Origin: Thereva unica
Lineage: Eukaryota; Arthropoda; Insecta; Diptera; Therevidae
Direction of reading: 5' to 3'
Assembly: GCA_949987705.1 (NCBI GenBank)
Contig: OX465281.1
Span: forward strand, 81,310,543-81,374,542
Length of the DNA: 64,000 nucleotides
Position numbers and translations under genes: made by a program. Below the pieces are notes generated by a model that made no database searches, was not told where the DNA came from, and was given only the letters and a program-made list of their open reading frames with translations. This document shows, piece after piece, positions 34,991-47,170 of this stretch. Positions within the stretch are counted from its first letter, which is position 1, and each line of letters opens with the position of its first letter.

Positions 34991-35084
34991 GCGCATTGGC
35001 ATGTTTACACCTAATAGGAACTCTTTGATTCTTGAAAACCTCATTTCAAAGGCGCGCGCTACAGGCGCGTATGTGTACTAGGCC
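34556..35084. mobile_element. 529-bp TIR element enlarged by the tandem duplication (MITE family E)
   Basis: The left end GCCGAGTACACAT and the reverse complement of the right end GGCCTAGTACACAT form the TIR. TAA flanks both sides (34553-34555 and 35085-35087), a TWA duplication as in PIF/Harbinger. Without one 223-bp unit the element would be about 306 bp. The interior is rich in GCGCGC words (CACAGGCG, GGCGCGCG), an unusual composition in this AT-rich window. Confidence 0.7.
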
Positions 35085-35087
35085 TAA

Positions 35088-37571
35088 GAGCAGGTGAACG
35101 GCAAATAGTTGCAGTAGTTGAAGTTGCTTTTAAAATTTAGAGATTTAAGGCGGATCTAATATGGCATGGCGACCAAAATGTCTCGAATTCAAAGAATTGT
35201 AATTAAAATTTCTACTAAGGGTATTTTCGGACTTCGATTTCGGTATTTTCGGAATTCGAGTTCACCATAAAAAATTTTAAATTCATGATAGCGGTCCCAA
35301 TATGGTCAAAATTTATCAACCAATTCAAATTGTAGATTGTGGAAAATGATTGGCTACGGAATTACACAGAAGAATTCTTACAAAAAATATTGGAAGATAG
35401 AATTCGGTTAATTTTTCGAGTATAAAATCTTATTAGGACTTCGATAGTAAAACGAATATCATAGTCATGTTTGCTGCATAGAATATCATTCGAGGTTCCT
35501 GGAAAATTATTTTTAAGTCTTAGTTTTGCCTTATGCTTGAATTGAATGATGTTTTTCGAAATAATTACCGGTAGCTTGAATAAAGGGTAAAAACGATTTA
35601 GTGGGTAAAGTCAGGTTACCATACTTGGAATCTGTCTTTTTTGTGTTATAGGCTCTTAGTTCAATCAAAAAGGAATTAAGTTCTTCGTCATTTGAGCTAA
35701 TTAAAGACTGAATACATTCAGAACATTTTTATTTTGTACTTATCTTCTTTGCAACATAACCAGCAAAATATAAAATAGCACAAGGCATGATAGAAAATCA
35801 CGAATCTCGATATCTTCTTGTATTTCCAAGTTGAGATTTTCTCCCAGTACATAATCATTTTGCGTTACATTTTCTGTTGTATTTTCTTCCACAATTATCT
35901 CGCCAATAAAATCATCAATATCGTGATTTTCTTCGTCATAGTAGCATCGGAAATATCGTACGCTGTCTCAGATGATGGTATGTAGTCTTGGAAAGCAACT
36001 TGTCTAATATTGTGGTAGAGCGGAAGGATTGCGCTCATAATTTCCCTTATTACGCCGCTATATTGAAATGCTATTCTCTAAAGGATCTGTACTAAATCTC
36101 GATGTTATAACGTATTCCTGAGAGTTTTTGGTCAATTCAAATACGGACAAAATTATAGTTTGCACCATGCCATCGAAAGAATAAGGCCTTTTCATTTTCC
36201 CTAAGTAGATAAGTTTTTTATCCATTTTCTTACCATCGGGCTTACCGGAAACCGCCTCGCCGGCGTGTTATGCCTCCTAAAACAAGTGAATCCCGCTAAC
36301 CAGCTGTTGACAAGGCTGTGACGCGAGCAATACCAGATTACGAGGGGAAGAAGCAGTTGTACCGTCCTTTGGGTGAAGACTAAATACTCACTCAATCGAA
36401 ATTGAAATATAAAATTGAAAACTATCTTTTTCTCTAAAACATACGTAGTTAACTAATATTTTTGTTTTTTAAATTTAGAAAGCCCGGACAATTTTTATGC
36501 TGCGGCCTTTACTTTTGATATATAAACAATATATAACGACAAAAAATTTGACCTTGACGGCTCATAACTCTGGAAGTAACCTTGACTTTTATAGTTTTAG
36601 TTAGGTGGGAGTATTCTGGGTACATTGCTTATTCATGAAAATGGGTCGAGTTGCTAAAATACAAGGTGATATGTAAACCTCTACAGACACAAAAAAAATT
36701 CAAAAGCCCTAGCGGCTAGCCCGTTACGAATTACTCACCCCCTCCGATACGATTTTTTGTTTGTCTATCCCAAACATATCCACATCCGCCCGCTTTGTAA
36801 ACTTATCTTATACACCTTGTATATTATCGAAACTCCAAACCGTACTTGTAAGTTTTACCGAAAGAAAAAAAGATGAAAAAGATGTAAACGGCACAGGTCT
36901 CTTGATTACGTATCTACATTGATTGATTGATCAATGGTATCCACTTGTGAGTTATCTATATGTACGGAGGAAAAGAACAAAATTCATAATCCTATTTATA
37001 TGGCATACACTATTGTGGTACTCATGAAAACATGTAAACCCCTAGTAAGCCGCGTAAATCGTATAAGTTTACCACCTCGTAAATAAACTGTCAAAATTTG
37101 TTTGGAAGTGAAATACTCCAACTAATGCCCTTATTAATGCTAAAAAACTAATTTTGCGAAAAATATAGAAATATTCTGCGAGAAAGAGACGCATTGATTT
37201 ATTATTTTTTGACATATGTTTTGACAGTTATATCTCAATTGTTGTCTGTTGTAAAATTGAAGCACTACACGAAAATCTAATAACGGTCTTTCACAAGCTT
37301 AAACGGTCGAAAATCAAAAAACGTCAAAAAATATTGAACTTTTTTTCAATATTTTCCAGCTGAACTGCTAGAAAGAATGCCTATGGCAATTCCGTTTTTC
37401 CATTCAAATTTTGTCAAATTTGTTGGTCACTCACTTCATTTTAAATTTCCTATGCTAACATTTCCTCTCACTCTAATCAACAGATTTATCAGCCGAAAAA
37501 AAGCGAGTGTCATAAGGGCTTAAATAAGTTTACGCTGAAGTTTTGCTGTATAACTGCATAATTGAAATGTC
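35088..37571. other. Non-coding stretch with low-level repeats
   Basis: No gene is recognisable. A segment near 35155-35320 shares the GCGGATC-AATATGG vocabulary of the 27-28 kb repeat. The segment 36820-36930 is the partner of the repeat at 32236. The remainder is unassigned. Confidence 0.5.
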
Positions 37572-37574
37572 TAA

Positions 37575-38119
37575 TAGCATGTACACACCGACTTGGTTAT
37601 CGCTTTATGTGGTTTCAAACTATTTCAGAACTAACAACTGTACACACTAACTCGATTGGTTATTTCTGTCATTTGTAATATTAAATATGAATGTCAATTC
37701 TATCTTATTACTGAAGCAGTTTTGTGAAGCAGTTTTAAATGTTGAATGAATGAATGAATATTTAAGTGTTTTTGGAATCTCGAACGTTAGGAATGTGTTT
37801 TTTTCTTTTGCGGTTCTGCGAGGCTGATTTTAATTTCAGCGAAAAATTTAAAATATCATGTCAACAAATAATATCCAAAATAAATAGCATGACTGTTGAC
37901 AACAAATTTTGGTAGATTGTTTAAAACTTTCATTGATAGATGGCACTCATGCCAGTTAATTATGATGGTTAAACGAGTTAACCATTGAAATTTTGCTTGG
38001 TTTGAAATTCTTGCTTGGTTTGAATATGTACGGCAAACCATGCACAAACCATCTAAATTATTATGGTTAGCGCTTGAAACCATCTCAATAGTAGTAACCA
38101 AGTCGGTGTGAACATGCTA
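37575..38119. mobile_element. 545-bp TIR element at the edge of BEL/Pao pol (MITE family F)
   Basis: The left end TAGCATGTACACACCGACTT and the reverse complement of the right end TAGCATGTTCACACCGACTT differ by one base and continue GGTTA. It is flanked by TAA (37572-37574 and 38120-38122), a TWA duplication. Near both ends lie GGTTTCAAAC/GGTTTCAAGC blocks. No coding capacity. Confidence 0.85.
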
Positions 38120-38122
38120 TAA

Positions 38123-41100
38123 GGGTGCTAATAGACCAAGGATCCCAAGCGAACTTTATCACAGACTCTGTGGTCCAACGCCTACGATTAAAAAGAGAAC
38201 GCAGTGACTTTACAATAATAGGAATCGGGTGTGTAGAAGCAGGCAAGGCTCTTGATGCGGTGTCGCTCACAATACAATCTCGTACCCGAAAGGTAACCAT
38301 TCCAATAGTTGAAGAATTCGTTCTTAAATCTCTGACGGATGTTCTTCCTTCCACTAAGCCTAAAATTCCTCAATGTGCCCACTTGGAAGACCTATCGTTG
38401 GCCGACCCACAGTACCATCAACCTTCAAGGGTTGATATGGTGCTAGTAGCAGACATATATGGTGATATAATTCCAGAAAGCATTCGTCGCGGTGCACATA
38501 CCGAACCAGTGGCACAGAACACACAACTTGGCTGGATCGTATTCGGCAGAGCATCACCAGCCATTGCACGTCCTTGCTATCAAAGAATCGCTACTCTCTG
38601 CGCAACCATTGACGTCGATAAAGAACTGCGGGAATTCTGGGAAATCGAGGAGGTTCAAACTAGTAGCAGTTCTCAAACTCATAAACAGATAGATTGCGAA
38701 ACGCATTTCGCACAATCAACAGAGCGAGAAGAAGATAGAAGGTACGTAGTAGCCATCCCTTTCAAAGAACCAGAACCATCTTCACTATTAGGAAATTCTA
38801 GAAACCTTGCATTAGCCCGATTCCGACAACTAGAAAGAAATTTCGACCGCAATCAGGAATTAAAGGAAGAGTATGTCAAGTGCATCGAGGAATACATAAA
38901 ACTGGGATATTTAGAATTAGTGCCCGCAGCGGAAAAAGAAATCGACAACGCATTTTATCTTCCACACCATGCCGTTATAAAGGAAGACAGCACTACGACG
39001 AAATTGCGAGTAGTGTTTGATGCATCGTTAAAAACCAACACCGGAACTTCCTTAAACGACCTTATGATGATTAGCCCAATCATTCAAGATGATATGACTC
39101 AGATTTTACTCAGATGGCGCAGGCATAAAATTGGATTTTCGATATAGAAAAGATGTATCTTCAAGTCAGAATCAGACCAAGAGACAGAGAGTACCACAGA
39201 ATTCTATGGAGGAAGTCTTCCGACGATCCAATCTTAGACTACAGATTGACCACATTGACATTCGGAACTGCTAGCGCCCCCTATCTTGCAACGCGGACTT
39301 TACAGCAAATAGCAAGAGATGAAGGTGACAGATCTCCAATTGCTCGATTAATAATCCTAAAGGACTTTTATGTGGATAACGTACTTTCAGGAGCGGATAC
39401 ACTTACAGAAGCAATAACTATTCAAGAAGCACTCATTGAAATTTTGCATAGGTGGAATGCCATTGAAAAAATGGGGTCTCCAACGACGCAGCGCTCATCG
39501 ATCATTTACCCCAAGACTACAAAGAAGTGCCAATAGAAGTCAAAATGAATGTGGAGAAAGCAGTTAAAACATTAGAAATCTATTGGCACCCCATATCGGA
39601 TACCTTTTCATACAAGGTTAACCTATCAACAGACCAGCCAACGTCCACAAAGAGAGAAGTCCTATCACAAGTAGCTAAATTGTACGATCCCCTAGGTTGG
39701 GTAGCACCCATAGTAGTTACAGGCAAAATTCTCATGCAAACCCTCTGGTTACATGGATTGGAATGGGACAACACACTACCAAAAAATCTCGAGGAAGAAT
39801 GGAAAGCTTTTAAGCAATCACTTAATCACTTAGAACAAATCAAAATACCAAGATGGCTGGGGGTGACGAAATCATTTGACGGTCAGAAGATCGAGATTCA
39901 TGGATTTTGCGACGCCTCGCTCAAGGCTTATGCTGCAGTTGTGTACCTAAAGTCTACAAATGAGAATCACACAAAGATTAGCCTGCTCACCGCAAAAACC
40001 AGAGTTGCACCAATTAAACTTGTATCTTTGCCACGGTTAGAACTTTGCGGCGCAGTGCTCCTGGCTCGTCTTATCAATCAAGTGAAGGCATCTCTACAAT
40101 TTGGAGATATCACTGTTTGCACTTGGACAGACTCAGAAATTGTACTAGCTTGGTTAAGAGGACAGCCCAACGCATGGAAGGCATTTGTCGCTCATAGAGT
40201 AACTGAAATTCACGCCATTTTAGGAAGCTGTTGCTGGAGGCATGTGAAATCAAAAGATAATCCCGCAGATTGCGCCAGCCGCGGAATTTCGGCAGAAGAA
40301 CTACTAAATCATCCTCTATGGTGGACAGGTCCAGAATGGTTGACACTTCCGGCCGACCAATGGCCACAAGAAAAGACATTAAAGGAGACCACACAAGAAA
40401 TGCGAAATATGACTATGCACTTAGCAGTAGATCACACAGACTCTATTTTCACACGATTCTCTTCATTCACCCGTCTGATAAGAACTTTCGCATATATACT
40501 CAGATTCATTGCTAATCTCAAAAACAGAATGTCTCCAGATAAAGCACCAGATAAAAAAACGTTATGGCTTTCTTCAAATGAAATTAGGGTAGCGCTTAAT
40601 AAAGTATTACTCATCGCACAAGCAGACACATTTTCCCGAGAACTCACCTGTCTAAGGAAAAATAAAGAATGCATTAGAGAAAGCAGATTATTAGATTTGA
40701 ACCCATTCATTGGCAGGGACGGCCTTATGAGAGTGAGAGGAAGGATTTCCAAATCGTCTCTTCCATTCGAATCAAAACACCCAGTGATATTGGACAACAC
40801 ACATCACTTATCGCGATTGATCGCCGACTATTACCACAAAGCCACCCAACATGGAGGAGTACAATTAACGTGTGCAGCGATACAAAGAAAATATTGGATT
40901 CTGCGTATGAGAAATGTAGCTAGAGCAACAATTTTTAAGTGCGTCATTTGCCATCGCCAAAAGGGACAATCATGCCAACAGCTGATGGGAGAACTACCAA
41001 GCCCCCGAGTAAACATTTCAGAACCGTTTGCTCACACGGGAGTAGATTATTGTGGGCCATTTGAAATACGTATCAAACAGGGACGAAAAATCACATTAAC

Positions 41101-42480
41101 CAAAGGATATGTTTCGCTTTTTGTTTGTTTAGCCACAAAAGCTATTCATCTAGAACTCGTGAGCGACCTAAGCACTTCGGCATTCTTTGCAGCCTTCAGA
41201 AGATTTTGCAGCAGAAGGGGAACGCCTTCGGACATTTATAGCGACAATGGCACAAATTTTGTGGCGGCAAAAAGAGTAATCGAACGAGATTGGCAGAAGT
41301 CTATGTCCCAGGTACAAGCCGAAATCGCAGAAGTTTTAGCAGAAGTTGGGGGCCTCGGTAGCCTAGGGGGTAAGGCGACTGGCTACTATCCGAGAGGTCC
41401 CGGGTTCGATTCCCGGCCAGCCCCACGGTCCTTCGCCTTTTCCACCTTTCCACCTACATAACGTTCTTCTTCCCTCTTTACATTCCTGATTCCTTCTGTC
41501 ATAGCCTTAGTTAGCCCTTCCCCGCTTCACCAAAGCGCATGTCATCGGTTGGTTGATGAGATTCAACTCGTTTCAGGAGGCATAACACTCCAGCGAGTTG
41601 TTTCTCGATGCCCCGATGACAAAGTCGCCAGTAATGGTTGGGAGTAGGTGGACTGCAAAATATCGCTGGTAGGTTGTGGCAGTTCCTTTCTTCCCCGACT
41701 AGAGCTGCTGTTCGACATTGCAATCTATACGAATAAAATAGATTGTCGACAGTATAAAGGGCCTTTCCTGTGACTCTAGTCTTTCACATAAAAAAAAAAA
41801 AAAACCGAACTAATTACATATCATTTTATACCACCATCTGCACCACACTTTGGAGGGTTGTGGGAAGCAGGGGTGAAGAGCTTCAAATACCATTTCAAGA
41901 GAGTAAGTGGATGTAGAACTTGGACATTTGAAGAGATGTGCACAATTTTGTGCCAAATCGAAGCTACGCTGAACTCGAGGCCGCTGTGCCCATTGAGATC
42001 AGATACCACCGACTTAGACTATTTAACACCAGCAAAAATCCTGAGTGGAAGATCAATTTTTACTCCCCCGGAGCGTTCACTTTTAGACATGAACGAGAAT
42101 CGATTAGATCGATGGCAACGAGTGCAACGATTTCATCAACAATTTTGGATAAAATGGCAAACAAAATATTTGCACCGTCTGCAACAGAGGCCGAAATGGC
42201 GAACACCGGCAGAACACTTGAAGGTAGATGATGTAGTAATATTAAAGGAAGACAAGCTACCACCCAGCAGATGGCTTTTAGGACGAATAGTAGAGCTGCA
42301 CCCAGGAAAGACAAACTTACGAGAGTGGTTACCGTGAAAAGCAAGGATAAATTGTTCAAGAGACCCATTACTAAACTCTGCAGGTTACCATATGAAAACC
42401 ACGACTCTATCAATCACAACCCCTGTCACAGAAATAAGGACGTAAACACGGGCTTTACTGAAAGTACATCAGAGACATAA
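38123..42480 (+). pseudogene. BEL/Pao LTR retrotransposon pol (protease-RT-RNase H-integrase), broken
   Basis: Domains run in BEL/Pao order. Protease: VLIDQGSQANFI at 38126. RT: LRVVFDASLKTNTGTSLNDL (about 39004), DIEKMYLQVRIRP after a small deletion at about 39140, then FYVDNVLSGADT (about 39366), where the catalytic YVDD reads YVDN. RNase H: HGFCDASLKAYAAVVYL (about 39899), RLELCGA, TWTDSEIVLAWLRG and SKDNPADCASRG. Integrase: an HHCC finger (HKATQHGG...CVICHRQKG), GVDYCGPF (about 41041) and IYSDNGTNF (about 41236). After a SINE at 41348-41804, PPSAPHFGGLWEAGVKSFK carries the catalytic Glu. The end of pol (RVVTVKSKDKLFKRP) is in another frame. Frame changes near 39145, 39480 and 42310, plus the SINE, make it dead. 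No gag and no LTR are recognised; the left side is cut by the TIR element at 37575. Confidence 0.9.
41348..41804 (+). mobile_element. tRNA-headed SINE inserted in the BEL/Pao integrase
   Basis: The first 78 bases look like a tRNA: A box TAGCCTAGGGGG (41360) and B box GGTTCGATTCC (41403-41413), ending GGCCAGCCCCA. They are followed by about 370 bp of unrelated body and a 14-A tail (41791-41804). The body holds a CCTTTCC...poly(A) 3' part, as expected for a retroposed RNA. It splits the integrase between LAEV and the HFGGLWEAG motif, in an otherwise continuous frame register. I could not identify an exact TSD. A true tRNA gene is unlikely because the acceptor stem is imperfect and a long body follows. 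Confidence 0.8.
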
Positions 42481-42549
42481 GATAGAAAGGAGGAGGGCCA
42501 AAACGCTACTCGACGCACATTAAGATCCTCTTGTCTACTCACCACGTTA

Positions 42550-44337
42550 TTGACTTGTGTTATGGTAACCATAAAGAACTCCGTCGCTTATTCCGTATCA
42601 TACCCAGATCCAGGCTTATATGTTGAACATCTAGGTGAAGCACAACTGCGACGTGGAACGTTGCGGCTGGACCTTTGCCACAAGGCCCATTTTCAAACCG
42701 ACATAGAACGAGTTAACGGAGTCATGACCAGCATGGACCAGATGTGCGAGAGAGCTAAACAATTTACTGGTGATGCACACTGCGATATGTTGTTGGAGTA
42801 CATCAGCGAAAAGAAAGATAAGCTTCTAAACACAAAATTGATGTGCTTACCAGAAAAGAACTTACAAGAAGAAAAAGAAGCTTATTCGGGCAGTTGCTGC
42901 AATCTGTGTTTGGCATATAGAGACATTAAGAATTTAGACTTAACTCAGAAACAACTCATCCAGGAACTAGGAAACCAACATGTACTTCTCCTATCTATGA
43001 CGGACCACATAAATATCTCTGAAACAAGAATCACGAACAAAGTCAATACGCTCACCTCAAAGATCAACAAAGTCATGGATACATTAAATGATATGGAGCC
43101 CTGGCATGCTGCCATTGACGGCAATCGAATCAACATTCATATATTTGCAGCATACCATTCAGCACTAAACCTATTAGATGATCTGACCGACTATTATAAC
43201 AAGGGAGTAACAGGATTACTAGGGCACGGGTCAGTAACCGATTTCATCTCTCCCTCACAACTAGCCACTGTCATTCAACAGGCATCCCATAACCTACCTA
43301 CCACTCTAGAAATAAAAAGACAGCACACAGGACATGTAGAAGTAATGCTAAACGAATCCATGATCTGTGCATACGACTACTTAAACATTTTAGAACCAGT
43401 CCCATTCAAATTGGTGAAAGCCACCCCAATTCCTCGGAGAATGGAAGGGTCGACCTATCTCAACCCTGTGGCTACCAAATATTTTCTTGCAGTTGATTTC
43501 GGCTCGCAGAAATACTTCGAACTCACAGAATCCGAGTTCCGTGCATGTGATCAATTAGGAAGCATGCAATACTTATGCTCACCCACCGTACTAAACAACC
43601 TGGAAACCAATTCCAATTGCGTCGTTGATGCGGTAATTCATCGAGAAGCAAAGAAGGCATGTGAATTTAGTCAAGTGATCTTGCCAAAAAACAGTTGGAA
43701 ACGCCTCATAAAATCAAACACTTGGCTCTTCCTCTTAGATGCTCCGGTGGTAGCATCCATACGATGCAACCGTACACGGGAAGAGACTACACTTCAAGGG
43801 GTAGGCATATGTAAGCAACATCGATCGTGGATGCACACTGCAAACAAAGACAATTTCACTTAAATCAAACCTAGACGAAGTCATTCCAGTTGAAGCAACC
43901 CATCATTATCCCGTAAATTATTTGATTGCAGAACTTAAACCTTTCACCGTAGGTCCAAAAAATACCATGGACGAAGAGCCGGTGTTAAGGCCGGTAGATT
44001 CTCTTGAAGAAATATCAAAACTGGATTTCTGGAAGAGGGATTTCTGTACACTGGAACAACAGTTGGCCACCACGCAATTTCAATCAGCGTTGCAGTGGTC
44101 TGCGCGTTATTAATTAGCTTCGCAATTTACAGACGAAAGGCCTACTGCAAATGGTGGCCCAAACGTGTGACAAGATCCAGAGGAGCAGATTCCAATGCAT
44201 CACCATCACCATCTCTTCAGCTCGAGCTCCACAAGGATCAGGGGAGCTTCCCCTCGCTACCAAGGAACGCAAATGGACGCAGAAGACTGGCAATAATTCC
44301 CAGTCAGAATAAACAGTCAACTTCCCAACTAACCTAG
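42550..44337 (+). pseudogene. env-like gene of the BEL/Pao element, frameshifted
   Basis: Directly after pol there is a 437-codon open frame (42550-43863), then two shorter open frames in other registers up to 44337. The protein is Cys-rich (clusters near CHKAHFQ, CERAK, CDMLLEY, GSCCNLC). It has a long heptad-like helical segment around 42940-43090 (NISETRITNKVNTLTSKINK) and distal paired cysteines. In the last frame, hydrophobic VAVVCALLISFAIY is followed by basic RRK, a probable membrane anchor at about 44090-44135. This layout resembles the fusion-type envelope proteins captured by some insect LTR elements; membership is inferred from architecture and position only. Stops between the ectodomain and the anchor mean it cannot be expressed as one protein. 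No signal peptide is clear, so the true start may be upstream. Confidence 0.65.
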
Positions 44338-44796
44338 ACCTAAGCACAAAATGAAACCTCTCCCTTTATCCACAAATTTCAATCCTCTCTTAATCCAAAC
44401 CATTCCTACATTTCGGAAGGCGAGTAGGTGCGCCATAAAACACCCAGTTCCAGAGTCAACCAACTGTGTGCTTGGAGGAAATGCCGCCGTGGTAAGGTTG
44501 ACTACTAACCTATATTTGCAGAAACACGATTTGTCCTTGCTTGGCCCGGGAGCATGTTCGGAGAACAAAGGTGAACGCACAAAATGGAACAACGACCGCA
44601 CGTCGCAATCGATTATACCTATCAGCACGCGACGATCGTTCACCTGGTATGTCAACATCGAAAAACGATGACGATCAACTGGGTCAACACAGTTCAACAG
44701 CACCTCTGGCCCAAATCTGCTGACGGTTCAACAAGGGTCTTCGCCACCACCTGCAAGAGACACTACCTGGGCTCATCGATGCAACGCAGAAAGGGA
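44338..44796. other. Junction region, possible 3' LTR remnant of the BEL/Pao element
   Basis: It lies between the env-like gene and the second BEL/Pao fragment. An LTR would be expected here, but no matching partner LTR exists in the window, so none can be delimited. Open frames here have no recognisable domain. Confidence 0.35.
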
Positions 44797-46500
44797 ATTG
44801 GTTACTGGATGATCATGGGGCAAAATAATGGGATGTTTTTTATTATATGTCATTATGGCATTGTTGAGCCTTCCGCTAACTCGTAATAGTCCATTAGTGT
44901 CAAGGAAGGGAGTTAATTTCAGAAGGCGACTGTTGCGGGCCACTGTACCAAGTTTGAGTATGGTGTTGTGTTCATTTGGGAAACTGGTTAATTGGACGAG
45001 TCGTACAATTGTTACTTCTGCTTCTTGCAATTCCATTGCAGTTAAATAGTTTAGACGTTTGTTTCTGGGGTGCTTGCAATTATATTTGAATCTTTGTATA
45101 ATGGCGATGATACGTTTGAGTCGAGTAATAGAAGAGTACTGTAGTAAAATGTTATCTTCCAGATGAGTTAAGAAACTGGTCACCGCAGGTCCCTTTGCTT
45201 CCAATTCAGTTTGCTCTGTAATAGCTCTGTGTTTGGGCCAGTGGGTTTCCTAACTTGTTAACCAATTTGGACCATGCCACCATAAATTGTTGTTTATAAA
45301 TGCTGATGCAGATAAACCTCTGGAGGCTAAGTCGGCGGGATTATCCTTGGAAGAAATATGTTGCCATTGATCATAGCGAATAACCTCTTGAACCTCTACT
45401 ACTCGGTTAGCGACATATGTTTTCCATCTGAATGGGTGTTCCTTCACCCATTGAAGGGTTATTGTGGAATCCGTCCAAGCAAATGTTGGAGTGTCGGGTA
45501 ACTGCATATCCTCCCTGGTACGTCTTATCAAACGAGCTAAAATCGCGGCGCCATTTAATTCCAAACGTGGGATTGTGGTAGGCTTTGTAGGAGACACCTT
45601 TGTTTTAGACGTGAGCAATGTTGAAGTAATTTCTCCATTATCCTTTTCAACTCTCAGGTATAAGACTGCTGCATATGCTCTTGAGGAGGCGTCACAGAAA
45701 CCATGTAATTGTTTGTTGGAATCGATTGAATAATGAATCCATCGTGGAATCCGCAGTAATTCCAAAGTTTGCAGCTCGCGCTTGAAGGTATGCCACTGGG
45801 TTTATATTTGTTTAGATACCTGCTGATCTCAAACGCAACCAGTGATCCACAATATTTGTATCAGAATCTTTGCTGTTATTATGATTGGCGACAGCCACCC
45901 AAGATGGTCGTATAAAGACTCGATGTCTGATAATATGTTACGTTTAGTTGTATTAGTGTGCTCACGTAACGGTGTAACACTGAAAGTGAAATGATCCGAA
46001 GCAGGATGCCAACGTATACCGAAAGTCTTTACAGATATGTCTGTATCAAAAGTTAATGTGGGCTTCAGTTCAGGTTGCTCTGGGGGTAGATGTTCCAACA
46101 ATGATGGTTCATTACTTGCCCATTTTCGCAGATTGAAGCCGCCTGAATTTGTTATTTGGATTAGTTCCTGTTGCAAGAGTTTAGCATCCTTGATAGTGTC
46201 AGCTCCGGTTAATACATAATCAACATAAAAGTTATGATGTAAGCTTGGGATGCTAGTGGCCAGGTTTCTTTTTCGTCGGTTGCTAACTGTTGCAGTGTGC
46301 GAATGGCTAAGAAAGGTGCACAGGCCGTGCCGAAGGTTACCGTCTGCAACTGATAGTTCTGCGGAAGCTGTGTGTGCTGATTCCGCCAAATTATGCGTTG
46401 GAATGGTTGATGTTTTGGATGGACCTCTATCATCCGATACATTTTTTCTATATCGGCATTCATTGCGACTTTGTACTTCCTCCAATTGAGTAGAGTTGCG
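44797..46500 (-). pseudogene. Second BEL/Pao family: RT, RNase H and linker, minus strand
   Basis: On the minus strand the order is RT, RNase H, then the RNase H-integrase linker. RT: MNADIEKMYRMIEVHPKHQ (about 46463), LQTVTFGTACAPFLAIRTLQ, then after a shift FYVDYVLTGADT (about 46220, active site YVDY rather than YVDD), and GIRWHPASDHFTF. RNase H (45765-45250): LHGFCDASSRAYAAVLYL, RLELNGAAILARL, FAWTDSTITLQWV and SKDNPADLASRGLS. Linker (45241-44797): LVQLTSFPNEHNTILKLG and GLLRVSGRLNNA. The sequence differs clearly from the BEL/Pao pol at 38-42 kb, so it is another family. The linker is repeated in inverted orientation at 46517-46960. Frameshifts near 46220 and 45800, and truncation at both ends, make it non-functional. 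Confidence 0.85.
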
Positions 46501-46516
46501 CAGAGCTTAGGTTGGA

Positions 46517-47170
46517 TGGCCCAAACACAGAGCTATTACAGAGCAAACTGAATTGGAAGCAAAGGGACCTGCGGTGATCAGTTTTTTAACTCATCTGGAA
46601 GATAACATTTTACTATAGTACTCTTCTATTACTCGACTCACACGTATCATCGCCATTATACAAAGATTCAAATATAATTGCAAGCACCCTAGAAACAAAC
46701 GTCTAAACTATTTAACTGCCATGGAATTGCAAGAAGCAGAAGTAACAATTGTACGACTCGTCCAATTAACCAGTTTCCCAAATGAACACAACACCATACT
46801 CAAACTTGGTACAGTGGCCCGCAACAGTCGCCTTCTGAGATTAACTCCCTTCCTTGACACCAATGGACTATTACGAGTAAGCGGAAGGCTCAACAATGCC
46901 ATAATGACATATAATAAAAAACATCCCATTATTCTGCCCCACGATCATCCACTAACCCATTTAATAATAGACAAAATACACCTAGATACTCTACATGGAG
47001 GAACATCATTGGTATTAAACACAAGTCGGCAAAAATATTGGATCCTGGATGCCAGAAGATGTATTACCAGCAGGATACATAAATGCCTTACATGCGCAAA
47101 GTTACGTGGCGAAACTGCAATACAATTAATGGGAAATTTACCTACACCCAGAGTCACCCCGAGTAAACCC
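46517..47170 (+). pseudogene. Second BEL/Pao family: linker and integrase finger, plus strand
   Basis: The first about 445 bp repeat the linker of 44797-45241 almost exactly but on the opposite strand. The reading then continues, as the minus-strand copy does not, into the integrase zinc finger: HLIIDKIHLDTLHGG (about 46960), RQKYWILDARR and IHKCLTCAKLRGE, then LMGNLPTPRVTPSKPF, where it is cut at 47171 by the A-tail of a minus-strand Jockey 3' end. The catalytic core of integrase is absent. With the fragment at 44797-46500 it forms a head-to-head arrangement. Confidence 0.85.

Noticed and set aside
34598..35081. Open frames with repeated protein sequence
   Set aside because: They arise from the 223-bp tandem duplication within a non-coding MITE, not from a repeat protein.
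37128..37525. Possible TIR pair starting GCCCTTAT
   Set aside because: Only 8 bp match and the following bases diverge; no consistent flank.
41348..41426. Stand-alone tRNA gene
   Set aside because: Imperfect cloverleaf followed by a long body and A tail; behaves as a SINE.
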